Assembly: GCA_965207585.1 (NCBI GenBank)
Contig: CBDBMT010000003.1
Coordinates: 3,038,001-3,102,000 of the forward strand
Direction of reading: 5' to 3'
Source of the DNA: Bin87 sp965207585
Lineage (GTDB): Bacteria; Chloroflexota; Dehalococcoidia; Lucifugimonadales; UBA3495
Length of the DNA stretch: 64,000 nt
The position numbers were made by a program, and so were the translations under genes. Numbering within the stretch: the stretch's first letter is position 1; the number at the start of each line of letters is the position of its first letter. The notes beneath the pieces are model-generated. The model was not told where the DNA came from and did no database searches. It saw only the letters and a program-made list of their open reading frames with translations. Below, one piece after another: positions 7,803 to 16,494 of the stretch.

Positions 7803-8474
7803 TCAGGTCGTTGACCCGGCTTCAAACTCTCTCAGCGCAGCTCGGTACTGTTCAGGCGTGTTTACGTCCCAGAGCAACTCGGCGGCGCCCAGCTCCACTC
7901 GTTGCGTAGCGTCGCGGTGACGCTCGGTAACCGCCCGCATGCCTTCGGTTTTCTCGTCGATGGCGATGAGTTCGCTGTACAAATTCCGGCTGACTACGAT
8001 GGGGTGCCCACCTTTTCCCCGGTATGTCGGGATTGTAATGAGCGTGTCATCGCCGCTGCGATGTGCATCCAACGTTTCCCTGATGATCCGGACAGAGCGC
8101 GGTTGGTCGACGTTCAGCATCAAGATCGCCGCGTTGGGGTCGGCCGGCGGTCCGAGCGCCCAGAGGCCTGTCTTGATTGAGGTGGTTTTTCCCTGGGCGT
8201 AGTCCTCGTTGATCACGCACCGCACCCCGCCTAGGTTGTACACATCGCGGTTGACGCCAATCCGCGCCTGCAACTCGTCGGCCCGGTGGCCCAGCACGAC
8301 AACCACCTCGTCTGCGCCCCCCTCACGCAATGCAACGATCTGGTGGATGATGAGTGACCGACCCTGCCAGTCCAGCAACGCCTTCAACGTGCCCATGCGC
8401 CGGGACACCCCGGCGGCCAGCAGGATCGCTGACGTAAATGGCAACCTGTCTGCCATGCGTTGATCAATAGTCAC
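7803..8474 (-). CDS. mocA: Molybdenum cofactor nucleotidyltransferase, MocA-like
   Basis: This 223-residue GT-A-fold nucleotidyltransferase is expected to transfer CMP or GMP to molybdopterin for molybdenum hydroxylases. It has the signature ILLAAGVSRRMGTLKALLDW (L-A-A-G-x-S-x-R-M-G-x-x-K) at residues 17-36, VVVLGHRADEL, and LMLNVDQPR for metal binding. GTG 8474 directly abuts the xdhC stop TGA, so translation is probably coupled; ATG 8456 is an alternative. MobA-type guanylyltransferase is less likely, given the length and the xdhC partner. Confidence 0.85.
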   Translation of the reverse strand: MTIDQRMADRLPFTSAILLAAGVSRRMGTLKALLDWQGRSLIIHQIVALREGGADEVVVVLGHRADELQARIGVNRDVYNLGGVRCVINEDYAQGKTTSIKTGLWALGPPADPNAAILMLNVDQPRSVRIIRETLDAHRSGDDTLITIPTYRGKGGHPIVVSRNLYSELIAIDEKTEGMRAVTERHRDATQRVELGAAELLWDVNTPEQYRAALREFEAGSTT

Positions 8475-9611
8475 TCAGTCGGCGGTGGCTCCCATCGCCC
8501 GGTTGGCCCGGCGTTCGGCACGTTCCAGGTACCAGTCGTCCATCGTCATCGGGCTGCCCTTGCCGCCGCGGCGGGCCATGATGATCTCGGACATGATGCT
8601 GACGGCCAGTTCCTCCGGCTCCAGGGCCCCGATATCCAAACCGATGGGCGCCCGCACCTCCGCCAGCCGTTCCCGCGGCACGCCTTCCTGCAGCAGACGC
8701 TGGTAGATCATCAGCGTCTTGCGCCGGCTGCCCAGCAAACCGATGTACCGCGCCTTGGTGGTCAACGCCGACTCCAGCGCCACGTCGTCGAACCAGTGCC
8801 CTCGGGACGCCACCACGATGAAGCTGTTGACGTTGATGTCCAGGTGGTCAGCCCAGTTGGTGTAGGGCGTGACGATGGTCTCTTCAGCGTAGGGGAACCG
8901 CTCGGGGTTCGAGAAATCCTCGCGGTCGTCGATGATGTACACGCGGTAACCCAGTTGATGGGCCAAGTCCGCGGTTGCTTTGCCTACGTGCCCGCCACCC
9001 ACCATCACCAGCGTCGGCGGGGTAGTGAAACCCTCAACGAACAGTTCGGTCTGGTCATCGATGGTTACCGATTCGTTAGCGCCGACAGCAGCCACGCGGC
9101 CGGCTGCTTCGAGCGCGACCTCATCCAGCTCGGCGGTTCCGATGCCACCGGCGATTGAACCGTCGGACCGGAGCAGCAGCTTGGCTCCGAGCGGAGCGGT
9201 GTCCCCTTCCGACCGTACCACCGTGGCCAGGGCAGCCGGCTCCGCGCCGTCATACGCGCCTAGCAGCTCGGAACCAATGTCGGAAAAATCGTCGGTATCC
9301 CAGAAGGGCTCCAAGTAGAAGTACATCGTGCCGCCGCAGACCAGGCCGTCACGGGCCGCGATGTCTTCGTTCAGATAATAGTCCTTGAACTCCGCGCCGC
9401 CCTGGTTGCGCAGGATCTCCCGCGCTGCGAACCAGATGTCTCCTTCCACGCAGCCACCGCCGAGGGTGCCTACGGCGGTGCCGTCTTCGCGCACCAGCAG
9501 CATCGCGCCGGCCTTCTGCGGCGTGGAGCCCTTGGTGCGCACCACCGTGGCCAGCACGCAGGGATTACCCGATTCCAACTGGTTTACTGCTTCCTGAATA
9601 ACGTCGCGCAC
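8475..9611 (-). CDS. xdhC: XdhC/CoxI family molybdoenzyme maturation protein
   Basis: This 378-residue protein is of the XdhC/CoxI type, which binds molybdenum cofactor and helps insert the sulfurated form into xanthine-dehydrogenase-like enzymes. The N-terminal domain has CVLATVVRTKGSTPQKAGAM and GTLGGGCVEGD, both hallmarks. A Rossmann region LVMVGGGHVGKATADLAHQLGYRVYIID follows from about residue 208. The C-terminal IGLLGSRRKTL and IGLDIGALEPEELAVSI segments complete the family pattern. GTG 9611 follows AGGTGA. It forms an operon with mocA. No molybdenum hydroxylase structural genes are in the window; the client is elsewhere or is the formate dehydrogenase. Confidence 0.88.
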   Translation of the reverse strand: MRDVIQEAVNQLESGNPCVLATVVRTKGSTPQKAGAMLLVREDGTAVGTLGGGCVEGDIWFAAREILRNQGGAEFKDYYLNEDIAARDGLVCGGTMYFYLEPFWDTDDFSDIGSELLGAYDGAEPAALATVVRSEGDTAPLGAKLLLRSDGSIAGGIGTAELDEVALEAAGRVAAVGANESVTIDDQTELFVEGFTTPPTLVMVGGGHVGKATADLAHQLGYRVYIIDDREDFSNPERFPYAEETIVTPYTNWADHLDINVNSFIVVASRGHWFDDVALESALTTKARYIGLLGSRRKTLMIYQRLLQEGVPRERLAEVRAPIGLDIGALEPEELAVSIMSEIIMARRGGKGSPMTMDDWYLERAERRANRAMGATAD

Positions 9612-9888
9612 GCTTTCACCTGCCTGATGCCCGAATCTGTCGGGCTAGTACGCCGACTCACGCCGGGATCCACCATTGCGCCGGCATCGGCATGATATCA
9701 GCATTATACATCAACCCCGTTTCCGGTTCGCGTTCCCGCGTCCGGGAAAGACCCCGGAAACGGTTGCATCGCGCCACCGCACGGCCGCCGCGCGGTGGCA
9801 CCTGCATCGGGCCATCGTGTATGATTGTCAGCCATAAGTTCGGGTTTTCAAGTTCGCCACATCCCTGTTTTATGCAACGGTGACGAAA

Positions 9889-11028
9889 ATGACTGTGAAC
9901 CAGCGAAGGGTTACCAAACCGGTGTACGTCGGCGGCGTCAAAGTTGGCGGTGACGCCGACATCACCGTGCAGTCGATGACCAAGACTGACACCCGTGACG
10001 TCAAAGCCACTGTCCGGCAGATCCATGAACTTGAAGAGGCCGGCTGCGAAATCATCCGTTCCGCGGTGCCCGACATGGAAGCTGCCAAGGCGATGGCGGA
10101 GATCAAAAAGCGGATCCGGATACCGCTGATCGCCGACATACATTTCCACTATCAGCTTGCGTTGGAGTGTGCCGCAGGTGGGATCGACTGCCTGCGTCTC
10201 AATCCCGGCAACCTGCGCAACGAGGACCAGGTACGACAGGTCGTCGCCGCGGCCAAGGAACGTGATATACCCATCCGCATCGGCGTGAATTTCGGCAGCC
10301 TCCCACCCGTGGGAGGCATCGGCCGGACGCGCGGTTTTTCCCGCCACATGGACTTGGTGAATCGGCTGCCCAAAGCCGGCGAGGCCCAGGCCGGCGATTA
10401 CAGCATCGTCGACCACATGGTCGCCACTGCCCTGTGGGAGATCAGCCTGCTCGAACAGCAGGATTTCGACCAGATCAAGATTTCGATGAAAGCCTTTGAC
10501 GTGCCGACTACCGTTGAAGCCTACCGCCGCGTGGCCGAGATGGTTCCATACCCTCTGCACCTGGGAATCACCGAGGCCGGCACCGCCAAGTCCGGCTCTA
10601 TCCGCACCGCCGTCGGGTTGGGCGTGCTGCTGTACGAAGGCATTGGCGATACTATCCGCGTTTCCCTCAGTGACGACAGCGTTGAAGAGGTCATCGCGGG
10701 TTATGAAATCCTGAAATCGCTGAACCTGCGCGACAAGGGGACGACCATGGTGGCTTGTCCCAGTTGCGGTCGCGCCGACGTTGACATCCGCAAGCTGGCC
10801 AACGACGTGGACGACCTGCTCAAGAAAACCGACAAGAACATCAAGGTCGCGGTCATGGGCTGCGAGGTCAACGGCCCCGGCGAAGCCAAGGACGCCGACG
10901 TGGGCATCGCGGCCGGCGCCGGCCGCGCCATCATCTTCCGCAAGGGCGAGAAGATACGAGTGGTCTCGGAAGACGAAATGCTGACGGCGCTGATGGAGGA
11001 GATCGAAAAGACGCCGGTCAAAGTCTGA
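9889..11028 (+). CDS. ispG: 4-hydroxy-3-methylbut-2-enyl diphosphate synthase (IspG/GcpE)
   Basis: This penultimate enzyme of the MEP isoprenoid pathway converts MEcPP to HMBPP with a 4Fe-4S cluster. It has about 379 residues, a normal length for the short bacterial type. The TIM-barrel half shows SMTKTDTRDVKATVRQI, PLIADIHFHY and CLRLNPGN. The cluster ligands Cys290, Cys293 (CPSC) and Cys325 (MGCEVNGPGE) are present. GTG 9880 is an in-frame alternative start; ATG 9889 is preferred, though no clear ribosome site precedes either. The 277 bases upstream hold no gene. A toxin-antitoxin pair starts 6 bases after its stop. Confidence 0.95.
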   Translation: MTVNQRRVTKPVYVGGVKVGGDADITVQSMTKTDTRDVKATVRQIHELEEAGCEIIRSAVPDMEAAKAMAEIKKRIRIPLIADIHFHYQLALECAAGGIDCLRLNPGNLRNEDQVRQVVAAAKERDIPIRIGVNFGSLPPVGGIGRTRGFSRHMDLVNRLPKAGEAQAGDYSIVDHMVATALWEISLLEQQDFDQIKISMKAFDVPTTVEAYRRVAEMVPYPLHLGITEAGTAKSGSIRTAVGLGVLLYEGIGDTIRVSLSDDSVEEVIAGYEILKSLNLRDKGTTMVACPSCGRADVDIRKLANDVDDLLKKTDKNIKVAVMGCEVNGPGEAKDADVGIAAGAGRAIIFRKGEKIRVVSEDEMLTALMEEIEKTPVKV

Positions 11029-11034
11029 CCGCCG

Positions 11035-11337
11035 ATGTACGAGATCCCGCAAACTCCGGAATTCAGTGAGTGGCTGGACGGGCTGGATCCTACGGCCACA
11101 AACCGTATTCTCGGAGTGCTTGACCGTATGGCGCAAGGCAATTGGGGAGATTATAAGCCGGTTGCCGGCGCACCAGGGATTTTTGAGCGACGTTTGATGG
11201 GCAGAGATCCTGGCATCAGACTCTATTTTTGCCGCCAGGGCGGCAATCTGATGCTATTCCCAACTGGCGGAGACAAAGCCTCACAACAACGCTCGGACAT
11301 TGCCCAAGCCCGTCGTCCCCGTGAACGCTACACATAA
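11035..11337 (+). CDS. Type II toxin, RelE/ParE-like (HigB/Gp49 group)
   Basis: This 100-residue basic protein has the addiction-module killer pattern: FSEWLDGLDPTATNRILGVLDRM, GNWGDYKPVAGAPGIFERRL and GIRLYFCRQG, ending in a lysine/arginine-rich helix. RelE-fold toxins usually cut mRNA on ribosomes or inhibit gyrase. The downstream small gene, starting 13 bases on, is the likely antitoxin, a toxin-first order as in higBA modules. It sits between ispG and a flavoprotein gene in the same direction, apparently inserted into a metabolic operon. Confidence 0.75.
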   Translation: MYEIPQTPEFSEWLDGLDPTATNRILGVLDRMAQGNWGDYKPVAGAPGIFERRLMGRDPGIRLYFCRQGGNLMLFPTGGDKASQQRSDIAQARRPRERYT

Positions 11338-11350
11338 AAGAGCGAATACA

Positions 11351-11554
11351 ATGGCTCTCATCAGACATGATGACTATGCTAGAGATCGGGCAAACCGCGA
11401 TCCTGAATTTGCCCGCCTGAGGCTTGAAACCGCGATTGAACTCCTGGACGGCAGTGATGAAGACCGCCGCATCGCCATGCGGATACTGAGGGACCAACTT
11501 GGTCTCTCTGAAGACGAAATCCGCGAACTGGAGCACAAAGAGACCGCCGCATGA
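11351..11554 (+). CDS. Probable antitoxin of the upstream RelE-like toxin
   Basis: This 67-residue, highly charged protein starts ALIRHDDYARDRANRD and has a central helix pair (LRLETAIELLDGSDEDRRIAMRILRDQLGLSEDEI) of antitoxin character. It is assigned by position and charge rather than by a recognised DNA-binding motif. ATG 11351 avoids overlap with the toxin. Its TGA overlaps the ATG of the next gene (ATGA), so the flavoprotein gene is translationally coupled to the pair. Confidence 0.55.
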   Translation: MALIRHDDYARDRANRDPEFARLRLETAIELLDGSDEDRRIAMRILRDQLGLSEDEIRELEHKETAA

Positions 11555-12789
11555 TCAATGTTGCCACAGCAGAGGCTATCGCTCCCTTTGACGTTGCTGC
11601 CCTGGAGGACCAGGGCATACCCACATTGCCCATCGAACGCCGGGCGCTGCGTCGCCACTTGCTGGACGCCATTGCGCGCATCCGTCCCATCCTTGAAGCC
11701 GACGCCGAGGTCAACGACGCCGCAGAAACCTTGGCTTGGCCGTCGGTGGTTGCGCTGTACCGGGAGGGACTGCTGTCGTTGAAAGTGCCGCGGGAACTGG
11801 GTGGCCCGGACGTGGACCCGCACCTCTACCTCGATCTGTGCGACGAACTTTCCTACGTTAACCCGTCTGCCGGTTGGTGCGCGTTCATCAACAGCACCAG
11901 CGCCGCGTTCCTGGGAGCTTTCCTTCCCGACGCGGGCGTGGAGCGCGTGTTCGCCGGGCGTGCCATGCCCATCGCTTCCGGCGCATTGATCCCGCGCGGG
12001 GTCGCCACGCCGGTAGAGGGTGGTTGGCGGGTCAGCGGTCGGTGGCCTTTCGCCAGCGGCTCGGCCCATTCCTCCTGGCTCCTGGCGGGCTTCCGCATAG
12101 TCCGCGATGACAGACCGGGCCCCGAGCACATGGTGATGGCCGCGCCCATCGCTGCGGTGCGTTTTGTGGACAACTGGCAAGTCATGGGCCTCAAGGGCAC
12201 CGGCAGCCGCGACTTCGTACTCGAAGACCATTTCGTGCCTGAAGAATTGGCCTTCGACCTGATCACTACTGACCCGCGCCGGGGCGGGCCGCAGTTCTGG
12301 CTGGGCCGTCCGGGTTTCGTCACGCCCGACCACGCTGCGTTCGCTCTGGGAGTGGCGCGACGCGCTCTGGATGAGATCGCTGCACAGGCCGGGTCCTACA
12401 GCCGCGGCTACCTCACCTCCACCATCGCCCAGCGTGGCGCGTTGCAGCACGATCTCGGTCGTTGCGACCAGGAGCTGCGCGCTGCCCGCGCCCTGTGTCG
12501 CGAGGCCATCGCGGACGCCTGGGAGTTTTGCCTGCGCGGAGAACGGCCGGACCTCGAGCGTCAGCTGCGCCTGCGTGGAGCCTGCGCCTACGCCACCGAC
12601 GTGGCGTGCCGGGTGGCAACCACGGCCTTCCGCTACGGCGGCGGCAACGCCATCTACAACGACCGTGTCCTGCAACGCTGCATGCGCGACATCAACGCAG
12701 CGGCCCAACATTTCATGGTCAACACCAGCGCCTACGACAACCTGGGGCAGTTCCGGCTGGGGATGCCGAATGTGAATCCGATGGGATAG
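11551..12789 (+). CDS. Acyl-CoA dehydrogenase-fold flavoprotein (HpaH/HsaA-like)
   Basis: This 412-residue protein has the acyl-CoA dehydrogenase fold but the features of the flavin monooxygenase branch (Acyl-CoA_dh_2 C-terminus). Seen are LYREGLLSLKVPRELGGPDVD, NPSAGWCAFINST, GGWRVSGRWPFASGSAHSSW and NWQVMGLKGTGSRDF, then a helical C-terminus with AFRYGGGNAIY. This group includes FMNH2-dependent hydroxylases of aromatic or steroid intermediates and dibenzothiophene-type desulfurisation enzymes. The substrate is unknown. It overlaps the antitoxin stop by 4 bases. Confidence 0.8.
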   Translation: MINVATAEAIAPFDVAALEDQGIPTLPIERRALRRHLLDAIARIRPILEADAEVNDAAETLAWPSVVALYREGLLSLKVPRELGGPDVDPHLYLDLCDELSYVNPSAGWCAFINSTSAAFLGAFLPDAGVERVFAGRAMPIASGALIPRGVATPVEGGWRVSGRWPFASGSAHSSWLLAGFRIVRDDRPGPEHMVMAAPIAAVRFVDNWQVMGLKGTGSRDFVLEDHFVPEELAFDLITTDPRRGGPQFWLGRPGFVTPDHAAFALGVARRALDEIAAQAGSYSRGYLTSTIAQRGALQHDLGRCDQELRAARALCREAIADAWEFCLRGERPDLERQLRLRGACAYATDVACRVATTAFRYGGGNAIYNDRVLQRCMRDINAAAQHFMVNTSAYDNLGQFRLGMPNVNPMG

Positions 12790-12865
12790 GGGTATTTTTA
12801 GACAATACCTGCCTCGACCGTTGTGCGACGCAGAAAGCCACCAGATACAACGCCGGAGGGGTAAT

Positions 12866-13957
12866 ATGCGTGCCTTCGTCCACCTTCTCTACGCGCTGGC
12901 CGGCATCATGAGGTTGATAGCCGCATCTCGGGAAAGCAAAGAGCGTAGGGCAATCACCCACGGCAATAGCAACACTGAGTTGGCGCACCAATGCTATATC
13001 AGCGGTGCCGCTAAACTCGATCAGGGAGATTTTGACCGCGCCATCGCTGATTTTGATTCTGCCATCGCGCTGAATCCCAACAACGCTGGTTACTATTACG
13101 CCCGAGGAGACGCCAAACACAAAAAGGGAGATATTCATGGTGCCATTGATGATTTTGACGCGGCCATTGTCCTGGATCCTTACGATGCGGATTATTACTT
13201 TTTCCGGGGTGTCGCCAAAGATGATCTAGGAAATTATGACAGCGCGGTCGCCGATTACAGCCTTGCCATCGGGCTGGATCCCAGTGATTCAACCAACTAC
13301 CACATGCGGGGTATCACCAAATATTATCTGGGAGATATTGACGGTGCCATCGCGGACTACGGCCGTGCCATTGACTTGAAGCCCGATAATGCTGGTTACT
13401 ATTACTCTCGGGGCATTGCCGAGTCTGCCCTGGGAGATGTTGACAGCGCCATCGCCGATTACGGCCTCGCCATTGCGCTGAATCGTTACAATGCGGGCTA
13501 TTACCATGCCCGTGGCGCAGCCAAATATGATATGGGTGATTTTCGCGGTGCCATAATCGATCTTGACAGTGCCGTTGCGCTGGATCCCAACGATGCAACT
13601 AACTATCATCATCGGGGTGACGGCAAGCACGATATAGAAGATTTTGAGGGCGCTATCGCCGACTATAGCTTGGCCATTGCGTTGAATCCCAACAGCGCCG
13701 GCTACTATTACGCACGAGGCGTCGCCAAGTCTGGTATAGAGGATTTTGAGGGTGCCATCGCTGATTACAGCCTTGCAATTGCCTTGAGCCCTAGTGATGC
13801 GGACGCCTACTACGCCCGGGGAAACACCAAGATGTCAAGAGGAGATCTCGACGGAGCTGCAGCAGACTTGGCGAACGCAATTACACTGAACCCTGATTGC
13901 GGAGAGCAGGTCATTGAGACAATTGAGGCCATTTGGCAGGCGCGACATTCCGAATAA
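12866..13957 (+). CDS. Nine-unit tetratricopeptide repeat protein
   Basis: This protein of about 363 residues has a short hydrophobic N-terminal segment (FVHLLYALAGIMRLIA), possibly an anchor, followed by nine consecutive 34-residue TPR units with consensus A-x-Y-Y-x-R-G-x-A-K-x-x-x-G-D-x-x-G-A-I-A-D-Y-x-x-A-I-A-L-x-P-x-D. The units are far more alike than usual and aspartate-rich, giving an acidic superhelix. ATG 12866 is chosen for its GGAGGGG ribosome site. TPR arrays are protein-binding scaffolds; the partner is unknown. The A-I-x-D-x-x-x-A-I spacing resembles Sel1/TPR_16-type arrays common in Chloroflexota and cyanobacteria. Confidence 0.85.
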   Translation: MRAFVHLLYALAGIMRLIAASRESKERRAITHGNSNTELAHQCYISGAAKLDQGDFDRAIADFDSAIALNPNNAGYYYARGDAKHKKGDIHGAIDDFDAAIVLDPYDADYYFFRGVAKDDLGNYDSAVADYSLAIGLDPSDSTNYHMRGITKYYLGDIDGAIADYGRAIDLKPDNAGYYYSRGIAESALGDVDSAIADYGLAIALNRYNAGYYHARGAAKYDMGDFRGAIIDLDSAVALDPNDATNYHHRGDGKHDIEDFEGAIADYSLAIALNPNSAGYYYARGVAKSGIEDFEGAIADYSLAIALSPSDADAYYARGNTKMSRGDLDGAAADLANAITLNPDCGEQVIETIEAIWQARHSE

Positions 13958-14010
13958 CCGCGACTCCCACCGTGCTAAAATTTCCCAACGTTGCGGACGG
14001 AGGTGGCGTG

Positions 14011-14298
14011 ATGGTTCGCATAACGATAGATGAGCTCGATGCGGAGGCCGCTGACGAGTTGCGGATCCGTGCTCTCGCCAATGACCGCACCATTGAGGAA
14101 GAGGCGCGCGACATCCTGAACTTCGTCCTGAACAACCGCCAGGTGCTGCCGCAGCCGAAAAACTGGGCTCTGGCTATCCACGAACGGTTCCGGCCTCTGG
14201 GTATCAAGGAAGTAGTCCTGCCGCCCCGAGATTCCGGGGAGCCGATCCAGTTTGTCTTCAGGGACGACGCAGACTATGGCAATAATCCTGGACACTAA
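14011..14298 (+). CDS. FitA/VapB-type ribbon-helix-helix antitoxin
   Basis: This 95-residue protein has an N-terminal VRITIDELDAEAADELRIRALANDRTIEEEARDIL stretch typical of Arc-like ribbon-helix-helix FitA antitoxins, followed by a C-terminal tail expected to block the PIN toxin. ATG 14011 follows GGAGG. It overlaps the downstream PIN gene by 23 bases. The pair would bind its own promoter and repress the operon. Confidence 0.8.
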   Translation: MVRITIDELDAEAADELRIRALANDRTIEEEARDILNFVLNNRQVLPQPKNWALAIHERFRPLGIKEVVLPPRDSGEPIQFVFRDDADYGNNPGH

Positions 14299-14710
14299 CG
14301 TGGCATCGGAATTGGTCGATGACCGGCCGCAGTTGGAAGTCATCGACTGGTGGCGTCGTCAAGCGATAGAAGAAGCTTACGTTACAGCCATCACCGAGAT
14401 GGAATTGCGCTACGGGGTTGCAATTATGCCGCCGGGCGGGAATCACTCTCGACTGTCCCGCCAGATAGACGACCTGTTGGAGATTGATTTCGCGAGTCGT
14501 ATCCTGCCCTTCGACAGCGCCGCGGCTTATACTTATGCCGTCATTGCCTCGCGACGGCGCGCCATAGGCCGTGTTGTCGGGCAGTCTGACACCCAAATCG
14601 CCGCAATCGCTTTGTCCTTGGGAATGACGGTGGCTACTCGCAATGTGCGTCATTTCACCGACTGCGGCGTAGAACTCATCAACCCCTGGTCAGCCGAAGG
14701 AACCCCCTAA
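14276..14710 (+). CDS. PIN-domain toxin (FitB/VapC-type ribonuclease)
   Basis: This 144-residue PIN domain shows ILDTNVASEL (catalytic Asp6), ITEMELRYGV (Glu), a downstream Asp in SDTQIAAIAL and TRNVRHF with the closing acidic region, the standard metal-binding set for a tRNA or mRNA endonuclease. Start ATG 14276 gives the usual MAIILDTN beginning. It is encoded after, and overlapping, the FitA-like antitoxin. The stop is 4 bases before proS. Confidence 0.88.
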   Translation: MAIILDTNVASELVDDRPQLEVIDWWRRQAIEEAYVTAITEMELRYGVAIMPPGGNHSRLSRQIDDLLEIDFASRILPFDSAAAYTYAVIASRRRAIGRVVGQSDTQIAAIALSLGMTVATRNVRHFTDCGVELINPWSAEGTP

Positions 14711-14713
14711 CCC

Positions 14714-16417
14714 ATGCGTATTTCTCGTCTCGTTACCCGCACTCTCCGCGACGACCCGCCCGAGGCGGAAACGGCCAGCCATCGCCTGATGCTGCGGGCC
14801 GGCCTCATCCAGCAGGTCGCCGCCGGCATTTACGCCTACCTGCCCCTGGCGTGGCGTTCCATGCAGAAGATCGAGCAGATCGTCCGCGAGGAAATGGACG
14901 CGGCCGGCAGTCAAGAGCTCCGCATGCCCGCGCTGCAGCCCATGGAACTCTGGGAGCAGACCGGCCGCGCCGCCGCTTTTGGCGACAACATGTTCTCGCT
15001 GGAGGACCGGCGGGGTCGGCCTCTGGCTTTGGCGCCCACCCACGAGGAAGTGGTCACCAACATCGTCAAGGGAAACGTCCAGAGCTACCGCGACCTGCCG
15101 GTGATCCTCTACCAGATGCAAACTAAATTCCGCGACGAGCCCCGCCCCCGCGCCGGTCTCGTTCGCGTCCGCGAGTTCACCATGAAGGACGCTTATTCCT
15201 TCGATGCTGACGACGATGGGCTTGACGTGTCCTATCAAGCGATGGCCCAGGCGTACCGGAACGTGTTTCGCCGCTGTAGCATACCCGTGGTGATGGCCGA
15301 GGCGGACAGCGGCGCCATCGGTGGCAAGGACTCCCACGAGTTTCTGCTCCCCACCGATACCGGCGAGGACACCGTCATCACCTGCGCTTCCTGCGGGTAT
15401 GCCGCCAACGCCGAGAAAGCCGCCGGCGTCTATCCCGATCAACCCGTGCCTGACCCGCTGCTGCTGGAGGAAGTCAGCACGCCGGGCATGAAGACCATCG
15501 CTTCCCTGTGCGAGTTTTTGGGTGTCGATGAGGCGCAAACCCTCAAGGCGGTGTTCTACGCTGCCGACGGGGAGGTCGTCTTCGTCACCATCCGCGGTGA
15601 TCTCGAGGTGAACGAGGTCAAACTCAAGAACGCCCTGCATTGCAACGAGCTCCGCCTGGCCGAGGACGATGAGGTCGCCGCCGCCGGCATCGTCGCCGGC
15701 TCAGCCTCGGCCATCGGCATCAGCAACATCCGACGTATCGCCGATGAGTCCATCACCAACGGCGGCAACTTTGTGGTAGGGGCCAACAAGCCCGACACGC
15801 ACTACCGCAACGCCAACTATCCCCGCGACTTCGACGCCGACCTGGTCACCGACATCGCCCTCACCGAACCCGGCCATCTTTGTGCGCAGTGTGGAGCCGC
15901 GCTCCAGTTCACTCGTGGCGTTGAAGTCGGCCACATCTTCAAGCTGGGCACTTTTTTCAGCGAATCCCTCGGCGCTTTCTTCCTGGATTCTGATGGCGAG
16001 CAGCAGCCCATCACCATGGGCTGCTATGGGATGGGCGTAGGCCGCATCCTGGCCGCCGCTATCGAACAAAACCATGACGAGCGCGGCATCGTCTTCCCGC
16101 CGCCCATCGCGCCATACGATGTTCACCTGGTCGGCCTGAACATGTCCGACGCGTCCGTTGCCGAAGCCGCCACCGATCTCTACGACCGCCTGTGGGCCGC
16201 CGGCATCGAGGTTCTTTTCGACGACCGCGCCGACGCGGCTGCCGGGGTAAAGTTCAACGATGCCGACCTGATCGGTCTGCCGGTCCGGCTGGTAGTGAGC
16301 CCGCGCAATCTCCGCCAGTCGGCGGTGGAGATGCGTGGACGAACCTCCGAGGACGCGGAAATGGTTGCCTTGGAAGATTTAGTCGACGCCGTTCGCGGTT
16401 CGCTACCGGGCAGATAG
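14714..16417 (+). CDS. proS: Prolyl-tRNA synthetase, bacterial type
   Basis: This 567-residue class II synthetase charges tRNA-Pro. It has motif 1 around GIYAYLPLAWRSMQKIEQIVREEMD (within residues 39-65), motif 2 FRDEPRPRAGLVRVREFTMKDAYSF, the bacterial editing insertion (YbaK-like, about residues 230-390) and motif 3 MGCYGMGVGRILAA, then an anticodon-binding domain with the ILFDDR-like VLFDDRADAAAGVKFNDADLIG. Length matches the bacterial form. It starts 4 bases after the toxin stop, with no clear ribosome site. Confidence 0.96.
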   Translation: MRISRLVTRTLRDDPPEAETASHRLMLRAGLIQQVAAGIYAYLPLAWRSMQKIEQIVREEMDAAGSQELRMPALQPMELWEQTGRAAAFGDNMFSLEDRRGRPLALAPTHEEVVTNIVKGNVQSYRDLPVILYQMQTKFRDEPRPRAGLVRVREFTMKDAYSFDADDDGLDVSYQAMAQAYRNVFRRCSIPVVMAEADSGAIGGKDSHEFLLPTDTGEDTVITCASCGYAANAEKAAGVYPDQPVPDPLLLEEVSTPGMKTIASLCEFLGVDEAQTLKAVFYAADGEVVFVTIRGDLEVNEVKLKNALHCNELRLAEDDEVAAAGIVAGSASAIGISNIRRIADESITNGGNFVVGANKPDTHYRNANYPRDFDADLVTDIALTEPGHLCAQCGAALQFTRGVEVGHIFKLGTFFSESLGAFFLDSDGEQQPITMGCYGMGVGRILAAAIEQNHDERGIVFPPPIAPYDVHLVGLNMSDASVAEAATDLYDRLWAAGIEVLFDDRADAAAGVKFNDADLIGLPVRLVVSPRNLRQSAVEMRGRTSEDAEMVALEDLVDAVRGSLPGR

Positions 16418-16447
16418 CGGTCACCGCTCACCTCAACTACCCCGAAA

Positions 16448-16467
16448 GGGCGGCCCGGGAGCCGCCC
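16448..16467. terminator. Hairpin between convergent proS and oxidoreductase genes
   Basis: GGGCGGC at 16448-16454 pairs with GCCGCCC at 16461-16467 with a 6-base loop. No long T-run follows on either strand, so termination efficiency is uncertain, but the position between convergent genes fits a shared terminator. Confidence 0.45.
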
Positions 16468-16494
16468 TGATTCGTGGTATCGCCAGGCACGCGA

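Noticed and set aside
9658..11136. Long minus-strand reading frame opposite ispG
   Set aside because: Its composition is the shadow of the clearly conserved ispG frame, with no recognisable protein motif.
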